46,684 bases of DNA from NCBI GenBank assembly GCA_026988245.1, contig JALSLR010000067.1, positions 1-46,684 on the forward strand, read 5' to 3'. Shown here one piece after another: positions 26,243-33,457 of this stretch. Origin of the DNA: Sulfurimonas sp. (GTDB taxonomy: Bacteria; Campylobacterota; Campylobacteria; Campylobacterales; Sulfurimonadaceae). The notes under the pieces were generated by a model. It did not search any database. It worked only from the letters and a program-made list of their open reading frames with translations, and was not told the DNA's origin. A program made the position numbers and the translations under genes. Each line of letters begins with the position of its first letter. Position 1 is the stretch's first letter.

Positions 26243-27150
26243 TGAAAAACATTCTATACTCTCAAGCCAAGCGCAGTGGCTTTACAATGATGGAGCTTAT
26301 ATTTGTTATAGTTATCATGGGTTTACTCAGTAAGTTTGGTGTTGAGTTTATGGCGCAAGCTTATAAAGGCTATATCTACTCCAAAATAAACAACTCTCTA
26401 CAAAATGAAAGTGCAACAGCAGTAGAGTTTATAGCTAAACGACTTTCATACCGTATCAAAGATTCTGTCATAGCTCGAAAAGCTGATGGTACATTTACAG
26501 GTGTGCAAAATGCAAGTGGTAACACATATACTACTCTTGAATGGGTAGGTATAGATATAGATAACTTGAGAGGCGATCGGCTTCCTAACTGGAGTGGTAT
26601 CATAGATCTTGACGCTGGAAATGCTACAAATATTCGTTCATTAGGTACAAATACTAACACGGTTAATACTCTTATAAATACCTTATCTTATGGAACAAGT
26701 GATATTAATGATACAGCCTTATATTTCATAGGCTCCAATAGTGACGTAAATACCTCATATGGTTGGGATGGTGTAGCCTTAACATCTCAGACAACCGCTG
26801 CAACTCACCCTGTACAAACTACTGCGAATGTCACCGACTTTAACTCTAGTATCGCTGGTGTAACTTTTGCTGGTGTTGATGTCTATGAGTACTATAAACT
26901 AGCATGGACTGCGTATGCTTTAGAACTTGCACCTGATGGCAACTTAACACTGCACTATAACTACCAACCGTGGAATGGGCAAGATACAAATGTAACAAAC
27001 ACCCCAAATCTACAAAGCCAACTTCTGATGCAAAATGTATCAACATTTCAATTTCGCTCAATTGGTGATCTTTTAAAAATTCAAGTTTGTGTAAAAAGTA
27101 AACTTACAGGGGAGGAGTATAGTATATGCAAAGAAAAAACAATCTATTAA
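26242..27150 (+). CDS. Type IV prepilin-like protein 2 (pseudopilin)
   Basis: The 302-residue protein starts MKNILYSQAKRSG and continues FTMMELIFVIVIMGLLSKFGVEFM, a canonical prepilin-peptidase site: Gly13 at -1, Phe14 at +1, Glu18 at +5. The short leader shares YSQAKR with the end of prepilin 1's leader. The large head, with GspJ/PilW-like size, ends with a Cys pair (QVCVKSKLTGEEYSICKE). It starts in the stop codon of prepilin 1 and its own end overlaps prepilin 3 by 25 bp, so all three are translationally coupled. It probably forms part of a pseudopilus tip with its neighbours. Confidence 0.87.
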   Translation: MKNILYSQAKRSGFTMMELIFVIVIMGLLSKFGVEFMAQAYKGYIYSKINNSLQNESATAVEFIAKRLSYRIKDSVIARKADGTFTGVQNASGNTYTTLEWVGIDIDNLRGDRLPNWSGIIDLDAGNATNIRSLGTNTNTVNTLINTLSYGTSDINDTALYFIGSNSDVNTSYGWDGVALTSQTTAATHPVQTTANVTDFNSSIAGVTFAGVDVYEYYKLAWTAYALELAPDGNLTLHYNYQPWNGQDTNVTNTPNLQSQLLMQNVSTFQFRSIGDLLKIQVCVKSKLTGEEYSICKEKTIY

Positions 27151-27764
27151 TGCCCATAAAATCGACTGTAGGGAATGTACTTCGTAGAAGTATGTTCACC
27201 AGAGGTCGAAGCAATTTTATGGGTACTTCTAACTCAAAGAGTACACTTGCCTCTACTTTTAGCTCCTGTGAACATTTTTCTACGAAAAATATTCCATACG
27301 CTAAAGGCAAGCGCAGAGCCTTTGCGATGATAATGGCAGTAGTAGTTATGATAGTCATTGCAAGTATTACAATGTTTACACTTATGCAGACATCACACAC
27401 TGTAAAACGGACAGCAGACTTATACCTCTATGAACAAGCTGAGCTTCACACTAAAAGTGCCATAGAATATACTCTTTTTGAAATTGCAAGAACGGGTTGC
27501 GTAAACAATACCCTCAATTTTACTCTCAATACTATCTATGATATTAATGTAAGTACAAGGTATGTTTATACAGAAGCAAATACAAATTTTGTTGCACCTA
27601 TCATTAACTGTGCAGAGTACATCGGTGCTACTACTACAGGTTCATATATCCAAACAGATGAACAAAATGGTTCTGTTTTGATGGATATAGTAGTAACTGT
27701 AAAACCTGCAGATACTGGCACAGATACTATAAGATATACAAGAAGAACTATACAAAAGCTTTAA
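27126..27764 (+). CDS. Prepilin-like protein 3 with long repeat-derived leader (GspK/PilX-like position)
   Basis: The start at 27126 has a strong GGAGGAG 8 nt upstream, so the unusual 65-residue leader is probably real. The leader ends KGKRRA and is followed by FAMIMAVVVMIVIASITMFTLMQ; Phe66 is +1 but +5 is Met, not Glu. Loss of Glu5 is known for GspK, the pseudopilin at the very tip. The head (about 120 residues, with two Cys) is smaller than GspK, closer to PilX. The leader spans two palindromic repeats (27153-27223 and 27239-27323). The stop codon falls in the left end of the 271-bp element downstream. Confidence 0.75.
   Translation: MQRKNNLLMPIKSTVGNVLRRSMFTRGRSNFMGTSNSKSTLASTFSSCEHFSTKNIPYAKGKRRAFAMIMAVVVMIVIASITMFTLMQTSHTVKRTADLYLYEQAELHTKSAIEYTLFEIARTGCVNNTLNFTLNTIYDINVSTRYVYTEANTNFVAPIINCAEYIGATTTGSYIQTDEQNGSVLMDIVVTVKPADTGTDTIRYTRRTIQKL
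27153..27223. repeat. Nested hairpin, copy C of the leader repeat in inverse orientation
   Basis: An outer inverted repeat CCCATAAAAT/ATTTTATGGG (27153-27162 and 27214-27223) encloses CGAC/GTCG and an inner hairpin ACTTC-GTA-GAAGT (27179-27191). The reverse complement of the inner part lines up with copies A and B around TGAACAT...CTACGAA...ATTCC, with paired stem changes. Confidence 0.75.
27239..27323 (+). repeat. Leader repeat, copy B
   Basis: This is an ungapped 85-bp homologue of 25552-25636. Its hairpin ATTTTTC-TAC-GAAAAAT (27274-27290) keeps pairing relative to copy A through a C/G to T/A double change. It encodes SSCEHFSTKNIPYAKGKRRA, the second half of prepilin 3's leader. Confidence 0.8.
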
Positions 27765-28031
27765 GTGCCTGACAAGAATAAATGACATAATTTAATGAAG
27801 AGAAAAATGCAAGATACAAGGCGAAAATCCGTAGGAGCTACTAGTAGCTTCAAGGGTTTTCAACGAAGTTAGATTGTGTTTTTTCTCTTCACCCGAAGGG
27901 CAATATACAAAGGACTTATTTTCTGCGTTGAACTTCCGTTAACGATACCAGTATCGCCAACAAAAGTTCGCCTTGAAACTAAATCCTTTGTATGTTGTTA
28001 AATATGTCATTTATTCTTGTCAGACACTTAA
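27761..28031. mobile_element. 271-bp inverted-repeat element with two internal hairpins (MITE-like, non-coding)
   Basis: The ends are 29-bp terminal inverted repeats beginning TTAAGTG, with 28 of 29 positions matching (27761-27789 and 28003-28031). Between them are two further imperfect palindromes. One, about 27797-27890, is centred on GCTACTAGTAGC. The other, about 27904-27993, is centred near CCAGTA. No reading frame fills it. It accounts for most of the 331-bp gap between prepilin 3 and hpf; the rest is the hpf promoter and leader. The left end supplies the stop codon of prepilin 3. It looks like a non-autonomous mobile or structural repeat; no transposase is nearby. Confidence 0.8.
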
Positions 28032-28056
28032 CATTTCTTTTTAGTAAACTCTTTTT

Positions 28057-28065
28057 TGATATAAT
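28057..28065 (+). promoter_or_regulatory. Extended -10 promoter of hpf
   Basis: TTGATATAAT contains an extended -10 (TGA-TATAAT, box 28060-28065) ending 30 bp before the hpf ATG. AAGGACG at about 28082 is the ribosome site. The promoter begins about 25 bp beyond the right end of the 271-bp element. Confidence 0.6.
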
Positions 28066-28095
28066 AATTTATATACGAACAAAAAGGACGAAATT

Positions 28096-28638
28096 ATGAA
28101 TATTTCACTCACTGGAAGACACTTAGAGCTTACAGACGCTATCAAATCACATATGAACGCATCTATAGAGACACTTAACAAATATAACATGGACATTACA
28201 AGCGTGAATGTAGTAGCCTCAACGCAAACTAAAAAAGGTAAAGAGCATTCTATGGTTGAGTTTGTCATAAACTTAGCTGGTAAAAACTCAGTTATTATCA
28301 AACAAAATGATGATGACTTATATGCGGCTATTGACATAGCTATAGAGCGTGCTCAAAAAGCTATGCGTCGTATGCATGACCGTGAAGTTGACCATCAAAA
28401 AGTTGGACTTAACGAGATAAAAGCAGAGGCAAATGATGGTGTTGATTTAAAAGCTCAAGCACTCGCAAATGAAGACGAGATAGTTCCAGTAGAACTAGAA
28501 CTTTATAAACCTCGCGAAGTTGAAGATGTTTTAAACGACTTAAAAGATAGCGGTAAAATGTTTGAGATATTTATGGATAACGACCAAAAAACGAGAGTTC
28601 TTTACAAACGTAATGATGGAAAATTTGGACTATATTAG
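28096..28638 (+). CDS. hpf: Ribosome hibernation promoting factor, long form
   Basis: The 180-residue protein has the N-terminal HPF/RaiA domain (MNISLTGRHLELTDAIKSHMNASIETLNKY ... DDDLYAAIDIAIERAQKAMRRMHDRE), which binds the 30S decoding site. A flexible linker leads to a C-terminal dimerisation domain (about 125-180, VELELYKPREVEDVLNDLKDSGKMFEIFMDNDQKTRVLYKRNDGKFGLY), which joins two ribosomes into 100S particles. It silences and protects ribosomes in starvation. A short paralogue lies at 45772-46101. The gene converges on recG with only 2 bp between the stops. Confidence 0.95.
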   Translation: MNISLTGRHLELTDAIKSHMNASIETLNKYNMDITSVNVVASTQTKKGKEHSMVEFVINLAGKNSVIIKQNDDDLYAAIDIAIERAQKAMRRMHDREVDHQKVGLNEIKAEANDGVDLKAQALANEDEIVPVELELYKPREVEDVLNDLKDSGKMFEIFMDNDQKTRVLYKRNDGKFGLY

Positions 28639-28640
28639 AC

Positions 28641-30434
28641 CTATTGCAAAAGTAAATCTTTTTTTACTTTTGCAACTATCTCTTCATCCTCAGCTAAATC
28701 TATCCACTTAAACTGACTCCCACTTTGTATAGTTCCGCGAAGTAGATCACCACTTTTTCTATATTTCAAATCCATATTAGCAATGTCAAAACCACTCGAT
28801 GTTTTACAAAACTCTTCTAGTCTTGAAGATCTCTCTTGATTTGTATAGAGGTAACAAAAACCCTTTAACCCTGTACGACTAACACGACCACGTAATTGAT
28901 GCAGAGTAGAAAGCCCTAATCTCTCCGCACCAACAATAACAACTGTGCTGAGTTTAGGAAGCGAGATACCAACTTCTACTACTGTTGTAGCTATTAAAAC
29001 ATTGCCTCTTTGAGAAAAGTCTAAAAGCACTTGTTCTTTTTCTTTATCTTTTCCATGTGTTACATAAACATTATCAAACTTAGCCTCCCAATACCCCCTG
29101 GCTTCATCTATACTTTGATACTCTAAAACCTCACTTTTTTCAACAAGTGGATAGACTAAAAGTATTTGGTTACCCTTATCAATCTCATCTTTTATATGCA
29201 CTATTAACTCTTTAAAATCTTGCTTATGTATCACAGTAGTAGTAATATCTTTTTTAAAAGGGGTAGTAGTTATCAAACTTACATCTATATGGGCTGTTTC
29301 TATCATGGCAAGTGTTCTTGGTATTGGTGTCGCTGAAAACTGTAAAAAGTGAGGCTTAGCATCACCATTAGAGACTAGTTTATTTAGCATGTTTCTTTGT
29401 TGCGTTCCAAATCGATGTTGTTCATCAACCATCACTAACCCAACCTTTGGTAAATCACGATATAATAAAGCATGCGTGCCTATAATAAAATCATACGCAT
29501 CAAGTGGGATTTTTTTAGTCTTATTTGTAACAAGAACAGACTTCATATTTGGCAAAAACTTTTGTACCTCTTCAAATAGTTGATTTGCAAGTATAGTTGT
29601 AGGTGCCATTAAGATGCTTTTACCTCTTAGCATCATTAGTGCTGATGCAAGTATGACCATAGTCTTGCCACTCCCTACATCACCAACTATCATCCGTTTA
29701 GCAGCGGTATCTTTATGTAAATCTTTTTTTATATCTTCAATAGTTTGGACTTGCTTATCTGTTAGAGTAAAAGGAAGCGTTTTAGCCCATGCTTTGTAAT
29801 CATTTGTAGCTTTTAAAAATGTTTTATAACTTCTCTTTTTACTTGCAAGCAGTTTCATATAGACAAAAAGTTCTGTATATTTTAAAGCCTCTAAAGTCTG
29901 AGAATCATGCTCTTTTAAGTCTAGCATCATAGTAGGGAAATGCAGTTTTAAAATCTCCTCAGCCATCTTAGCATCAAGCCCCTCTTCTAATAACTTCTCA
30001 AGAGTTAAATTAGCTTGCACAAACCTTAGCATCACATCACTACGAAGTTTACATTTGTACTTTGGAGTTATGGCACCAGCAGTAATTATTTTTCTAGGCA
30101 TACTTATGGAGCATTGTCCCATTTTGCACTCTATCATGCCATAAAAATAGTTTCTATCTCCAACATTGAACTGGTGCATCATATAGGGCTTAGGTCTAAA
30201 CATAACACCTTGAATAGCATGCCCAAAGTTGTGTGCGAAAAAAGTTATTTGTATAGTGTTTGGAGCACGGTACACTGACTCAACTGTAGCATCTATAAGT
30301 TGGTTTGTATGTGGGATGAGTTTATCGCTTAAGCGTAAATCTTCGTAAGCATTTGGGGTTATAAGGGTTAACTCAGCCCAAGAAGAGATATTTAATTTTG
30401 TAAATTTTTCCTCTTGAGCTTTTGTGAGTTTCAA
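28641..30434 (-). CDS. recG: ATP-dependent DNA helicase RecG
   Basis: RecG remodels stalled forks and Holliday junctions. At 597 residues it is shorter than E. coli RecG (about 690), as is normal in this phylum. The N-terminal part is the OB-like wedge region. The motor follows with Walker A GDVGSGKTMV, the DEQH box in LVMVDEQHRFGTQQR, FSATPIPRTLAM, and the helicase C-terminal motifs VVEVGISLPKLSTVVI and LHQLRGRVSRTGLKGFCYL. The start is TTG at 30432-30434, with AAGGAAAG about 6 nt before it. Upstream lies a 231-bp gap rich in hairpins. Confidence 0.95.
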   Translation of the reverse strand: MKLTKAQEEKFTKLNISSWAELTLITPNAYEDLRLSDKLIPHTNQLIDATVESVYRAPNTIQITFFAHNFGHAIQGVMFRPKPYMMHQFNVGDRNYFYGMIECKMGQCSISMPRKIITAGAITPKYKCKLRSDVMLRFVQANLTLEKLLEEGLDAKMAEEILKLHFPTMMLDLKEHDSQTLEALKYTELFVYMKLLASKKRSYKTFLKATNDYKAWAKTLPFTLTDKQVQTIEDIKKDLHKDTAAKRMIVGDVGSGKTMVILASALMMLRGKSILMAPTTILANQLFEEVQKFLPNMKSVLVTNKTKKIPLDAYDFIIGTHALLYRDLPKVGLVMVDEQHRFGTQQRNMLNKLVSNGDAKPHFLQFSATPIPRTLAMIETAHIDVSLITTTPFKKDITTTVIHKQDFKELIVHIKDEIDKGNQILLVYPLVEKSEVLEYQSIDEARGYWEAKFDNVYVTHGKDKEKEQVLLDFSQRGNVLIATTVVEVGISLPKLSTVVIVGAERLGLSTLHQLRGRVSRTGLKGFCYLYTNQERSSRLEEFCKTSSGFDIANMDLKYRKSGDLLRGTIQSGSQFKWIDLAEDEEIVAKVKKDLLLQ

Positions 30435-30665
30435 CTTGCTTTCCTTTTTGTGTTATAATTTCAGCAGAAGAGGCTTGGAAGGCTTAATGCCTTCCAACTT
30501 TCAAGAGAAGTTTAAATCGCCAAATTGTAAACTTCACTTTTAGTTTAAACCTTTTCATAGGTTTATCCTCTAATACTGAATTTGTCCCACCTAATCGGTG
30601 GTGACAAAATAATTATACGCTAAAAATAAATTCTTTCTCAATAATATGACAAATTGTCAAATATT
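30435..30665. ncRNA. Candidate structured RNA or structured recG leader
   Basis: No reading frame covers this 231-bp gap. It holds a perfect 9-bp hairpin at 30475-30497, an 8-bp hairpin at 30507-30535, a smaller one at about 30549-30566 and an 11-bp stem with one bulge at 30581-30608. A closing stem could pair about 30463-30473 with 30567-30578. An extended -10 (TGTTATAAT, 30451-30459) faces right. A TATAAT on the minus strand (30612-30617) faces left into recG. It could be a small RNA transcribed rightward, antisense to the M16-like gene's end, or a roughly 170-nt recG leader. No clear terminator was found and I could not match a known RNA family. Confidence 0.4.
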
Positions 30666-31961
30666 TTACTTCACTTCTTTTTTTGTAACTATAGCAAAAC
30701 TCAAATCAAGTATCTCAGTATGTTTTTTTATGAACTTATTTAAGTCATCTAAAGTAAGATTTTTGATTTTTTCTAATTCTTGCTCAGATGAACCTAGTTT
30801 ATCACCACGATAGTACTCCTGAAATGTTCGTGAGAGTCTTTGACTTATAGTCTCAACTCTCAAAGGCTCAGACCCAAGTAAAAACTTTTTAGTTTGCTCT
30901 AGTTCCTCCTCAGTGACACCATTTTTTACAAATGCAGCTATCACTTCATTGACAGTTTTTTCTGCCTCATCAAGTGACTCTAACTTTGTTTGAAGATACC
31001 CTGTAAGATAAGAACATGATTTGTTAATACTCACTCTTGCATACGCTGAGTAAGCAAGTCCACGATTCACACGTATCTCCTCCATCAACCTACTTCCAAA
31101 ACCACCAGTGCCTAAGATAAAAGTTGCTACTCTAGACTTATAAGCATCTTCATCTCCAAGAGCAAGATTATAAGGGGAACCAAAATATAAATACGCTTGT
31201 TTCGTTTGTTTATCTAAAACTACTTTTTTTGGTGTTTTTCTTACAGCATAATGGTGAAGATTTTCCACCTTACCTTTTGGCATATAAGAGATTACAGCTT
31301 GAATTTTTTGCTTCATTATATCTATATCTATATCACCACCCACTACCACTATGAGTTTTGAGCTCACAAGGTGCTTCTTGATATAGCTTTGAGTATCCTC
31401 TAGTGTGATAGACTCTACGCTCTTTTTTGTTCCAGAAGCTGGATTTGCCAAAGGGGTGCCTTCAAACAGAAGTGCCTTTAGTTCATTACCAGCGACATAA
31501 TCAAAATCATTTTCTTTTGAACTCAGTTGACCAATGAGTGTAGTTTTCACCTTAGAGAACGCTTCTTTTGTGAAGTTAGGGTCTTTGAGTAAAGAGTCAA
31601 AATAGACTAATGCCTCATCAAATTCATCACTTAAACATGAAAGCTCCATCACAAAAGTTTCGCGGCCTGTTGAAGCATGTATGCTAATTGCTCTTGCTTC
31701 AAGAGCCTCTGCAAAAGCAGTTGAACCTAGTTTTTTAGTCCCCTCACCCATCATGCGAGCAGAAAATTTTGCAAGACCTGCTTTATTTATATCGTTAATA
31801 CTACCAGCATTTTGAAAAATAAACTGCATATTTACTAAGGGAAGTCTCTTATCTGATTCAAAAATTACCGGTATTTCAAAGCCATTTGTTTTTATATATT
31901 GTATTTGTGCTGCCATTAAAAATTGTCCTAATATTAGTATAGTTATGATTATCTTTTTCAT
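30666..31961 (-). CDS. M16 peptidase-like protein lacking the zinc motif
   Basis: The 431-residue exported protein (signal MKKIIITILILGQFLMAAQ) has the two-lobed M16 (pitrilysin) fold. Where active members have HXXEH in GLAHFLEH, this one reads GLAKFSARM: Lys65, Ala68 and Arg69 replace all three key residues. The second lobe keeps the substrate-side motif GGFGSRLMEEIRVNRGLAYSAYA. It should therefore be a non-catalytic periplasmic subunit that needs an active M16 partner encoded elsewhere, or a chaperone-like protein. It begins directly after the mqnC stop (no gap) and ends the long kdsA run. Confidence 0.9.
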   Translation of the reverse strand: MKKIIITILILGQFLMAAQIQYIKTNGFEIPVIFESDKRLPLVNMQFIFQNAGSINDINKAGLAKFSARMMGEGTKKLGSTAFAEALEARAISIHASTGRETFVMELSCLSDEFDEALVYFDSLLKDPNFTKEAFSKVKTTLIGQLSSKENDFDYVAGNELKALLFEGTPLANPASGTKKSVESITLEDTQSYIKKHLVSSKLIVVVGGDIDIDIMKQKIQAVISYMPKGKVENLHHYAVRKTPKKVVLDKQTKQAYLYFGSPYNLALGDEDAYKSRVATFILGTGGFGSRLMEEIRVNRGLAYSAYARVSINKSCSYLTGYLQTKLESLDEAEKTVNEVIAAFVKNGVTEEELEQTKKFLLGSEPLRVETISQRLSRTFQEYYRGDKLGSSEQELEKIKNLTLDDLNKFIKKHTEILDLSFAIVTKKEVK

Positions 31962-33029
31962 TTAAAATCTTTCTAAAATTTCATATGCTGTATTTCTTAC
32001 TGCTGGATGTTCACCTACATCACGTATGAGATGAACCATCTCCTCTTGTGCCATGGTATAGGCTGCTCCGGCTGAACTTACAACATTTTCTTCCATCATA
32101 GTTGAGCCTAAATCATTTGCACCAAATTTAAGTGCCATCTGACCGATGTATGGACCTTGCGTTACCCATGAACTTTGTATATTAGGCACATTATCGAGAT
32201 AAAGTCTTGCAACTGCAAGAAGTCTTAAGTAACGGTTAGACGATGGTTTATCCATATCTGGAATCTGTGCTAAAAGTTCAGTATTTGTTCCTTGAAAACT
32301 CCACATTATGAAAGCTCTAAAGCCACCAGTTTCATCTTGAAGTTTTCTCACCATTTCAAAGTGATCTATGATATCTTCATCACTCTCTACCGTTCCATAC
32401 ATCATAGTAGCTGTACTCATGATATCTAGTTTATGAGCTTGTCTATGGACATCAACCCAAACCTCAGCATCTATCTTTTTAGGCGCGATGATATCACGAA
32501 CCTTATCACTGAGTATCTCAGCCCCTGCTCCAGGGATTGATGCTAAACCTTTAGCTTTAAGACGAGAAAGAACCTCTTGAATAGTTATACGAGAAACTTT
32601 TGCTATAAAATCAAGCTCAATAGAACTAAACCCATGGATAGTGATAGTTGGATATTTTGTATGGATATGTTCTACTAAATCCTCATACCACTCTATCTTT
32701 AACTTAGGATGCACACCACCTTGAAACAGTATCTGCGTACCACCTATCTCTAAAAGTTCATCTATCTTAGCATCAATCTCCTCAAATGTCAGCACATATG
32801 CATCAGCATCTTTTTCATGTCTATAAAAAGCACAAAATTTGCAATCCACCCAACAGATGTTTGTATAGTTGATATTTCTATCTACTACAAAGGTTGTTAC
32901 ACCCTTTGGATGCATCTCTTTTTTACGCTTTGATGCTAAAACTCCAAGCTCTTTGAGTGAAGCATTTTTAATGAGGTCTAATGCTTCTTCTTTACTAAGT
33001 CGTTTATCTTTAGTTAATCTCACTTGCAC
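31962..33029 (-). CDS. mqnC: Cyclic dehypoxanthinyl futalosine synthase (radical SAM)
   Basis: MqnC cyclises dehypoxanthine futalosine, a step of the futalosine route to menaquinone used by Campylobacterota. The 355-residue protein has a radical-SAM CX3CX2C cluster, Cys59, Cys63 and Cys66 in NICWVDCKFCAFYR, typical of the MqnC/CofH group. GGTQILFQGGVHPKLKIEWYEDL and IPGAGAEILSDKVRDIIAPKK match MqnC. It overlaps the DUF302 gene by 10 bp and abuts the M16-like gene. CofH is a relative, but F420 synthesis is not expected here, and MqnE is the other candidate in the pathway. Confidence 0.93.
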   Translation of the reverse strand: MQVRLTKDKRLSKEEALDLIKNASLKELGVLASKRKKEMHPKGVTTFVVDRNINYTNICWVDCKFCAFYRHEKDADAYVLTFEEIDAKIDELLEIGGTQILFQGGVHPKLKIEWYEDLVEHIHTKYPTITIHGFSSIELDFIAKVSRITIQEVLSRLKAKGLASIPGAGAEILSDKVRDIIAPKKIDAEVWVDVHRQAHKLDIMSTATMMYGTVESDEDIIDHFEMVRKLQDETGGFRAFIMWSFQGTNTELLAQIPDMDKPSSNRYLRLLAVARLYLDNVPNIQSSWVTQGPYIGQMALKFGANDLGSTMMEENVVSSAGAAYTMAQEEMVHLIRDVGEHPAVRNTAYEILERF

Positions 33030-33457
33030 GAACCTGCTGTTGTAGTAAAATACTCCATGCCTTTGTTTACTTTAGCTGTTAGTTTAGGAGCATCAAGTAC
33101 ATGTTTATCTGCTAACCACGAGCCATCGCGATATGCCATTTTTACTTGACCTTTATCATCTTCATAAACTAAGATACGAAGAGGTAAGTCAAGTCCAACC
33201 GTCATATCTTGTTGCATAAGTTTTGTACCAAGTTTTGGGTTACCAAAAATAACCATTATAGATTTGTTTAACTTCATGCCAACCATCTTAGCGTTACCAC
33301 TATGGTTGATTTTTGCAAAAATATTTAAATTTTTTGATTCTACGACATCATAAATATTATGAACAGTTTTATCAAGACTAACACAACTATTTTTAACGAT
33401 GATATCATTTGCAAAGACACTAAAAGTTAGTGCAACTACAAGTAGTATTTTTTTCAT
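33020..33457 (-). CDS. DUF302 exported protein
   Basis: The 145-residue protein has a signal peptide (MKKILLVVALTFSVFA) and the DUF302 pattern: SLDKTVHNIYDVVESKNLNIFAKINHSGNA, then KSIMVIFGNPKLGTKLMQQDMTVGLDLPLRILVYEDDKGQVKMAYRDGSWL. DUF302 has no settled function; these proteins often accompany redox or sulphur genes. Its start overlaps the cytochrome stop by 1 bp and its end overlaps mqnC by 10 bp, so it is co-translated with both. It may serve the cytochrome in the periplasm. It has two cysteines, one near each end of the mature protein. Confidence 0.88.
   Translation of the reverse strand: MKKILLVVALTFSVFANDIIVKNSCVSLDKTVHNIYDVVESKNLNIFAKINHSGNAKMVGMKLNKSIMVIFGNPKLGTKLMQQDMTVGLDLPLRILVYEDDKGQVKMAYRDGSWLADKHVLDAPKLTAKVNKGMEYFTTTAGSCK

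Noticed and set aside
26376..26660. Minus-strand frame across prepilin 2
   Set aside because: No ribosome site or protein-like pattern; prepilin 2 on the plus strand has a complete signal.
27761..28031. Insertion sequence with a transposase
   Set aside because: No reading frame of useful length lies between the inverted repeats.
30435..30665. 6S RNA, SRP RNA or a known riboswitch
   Set aside because: The stems are local hairpins rather than one rod with a central bubble, no GGAA-type SRP loop fits, and no recognised aptamer core was found.
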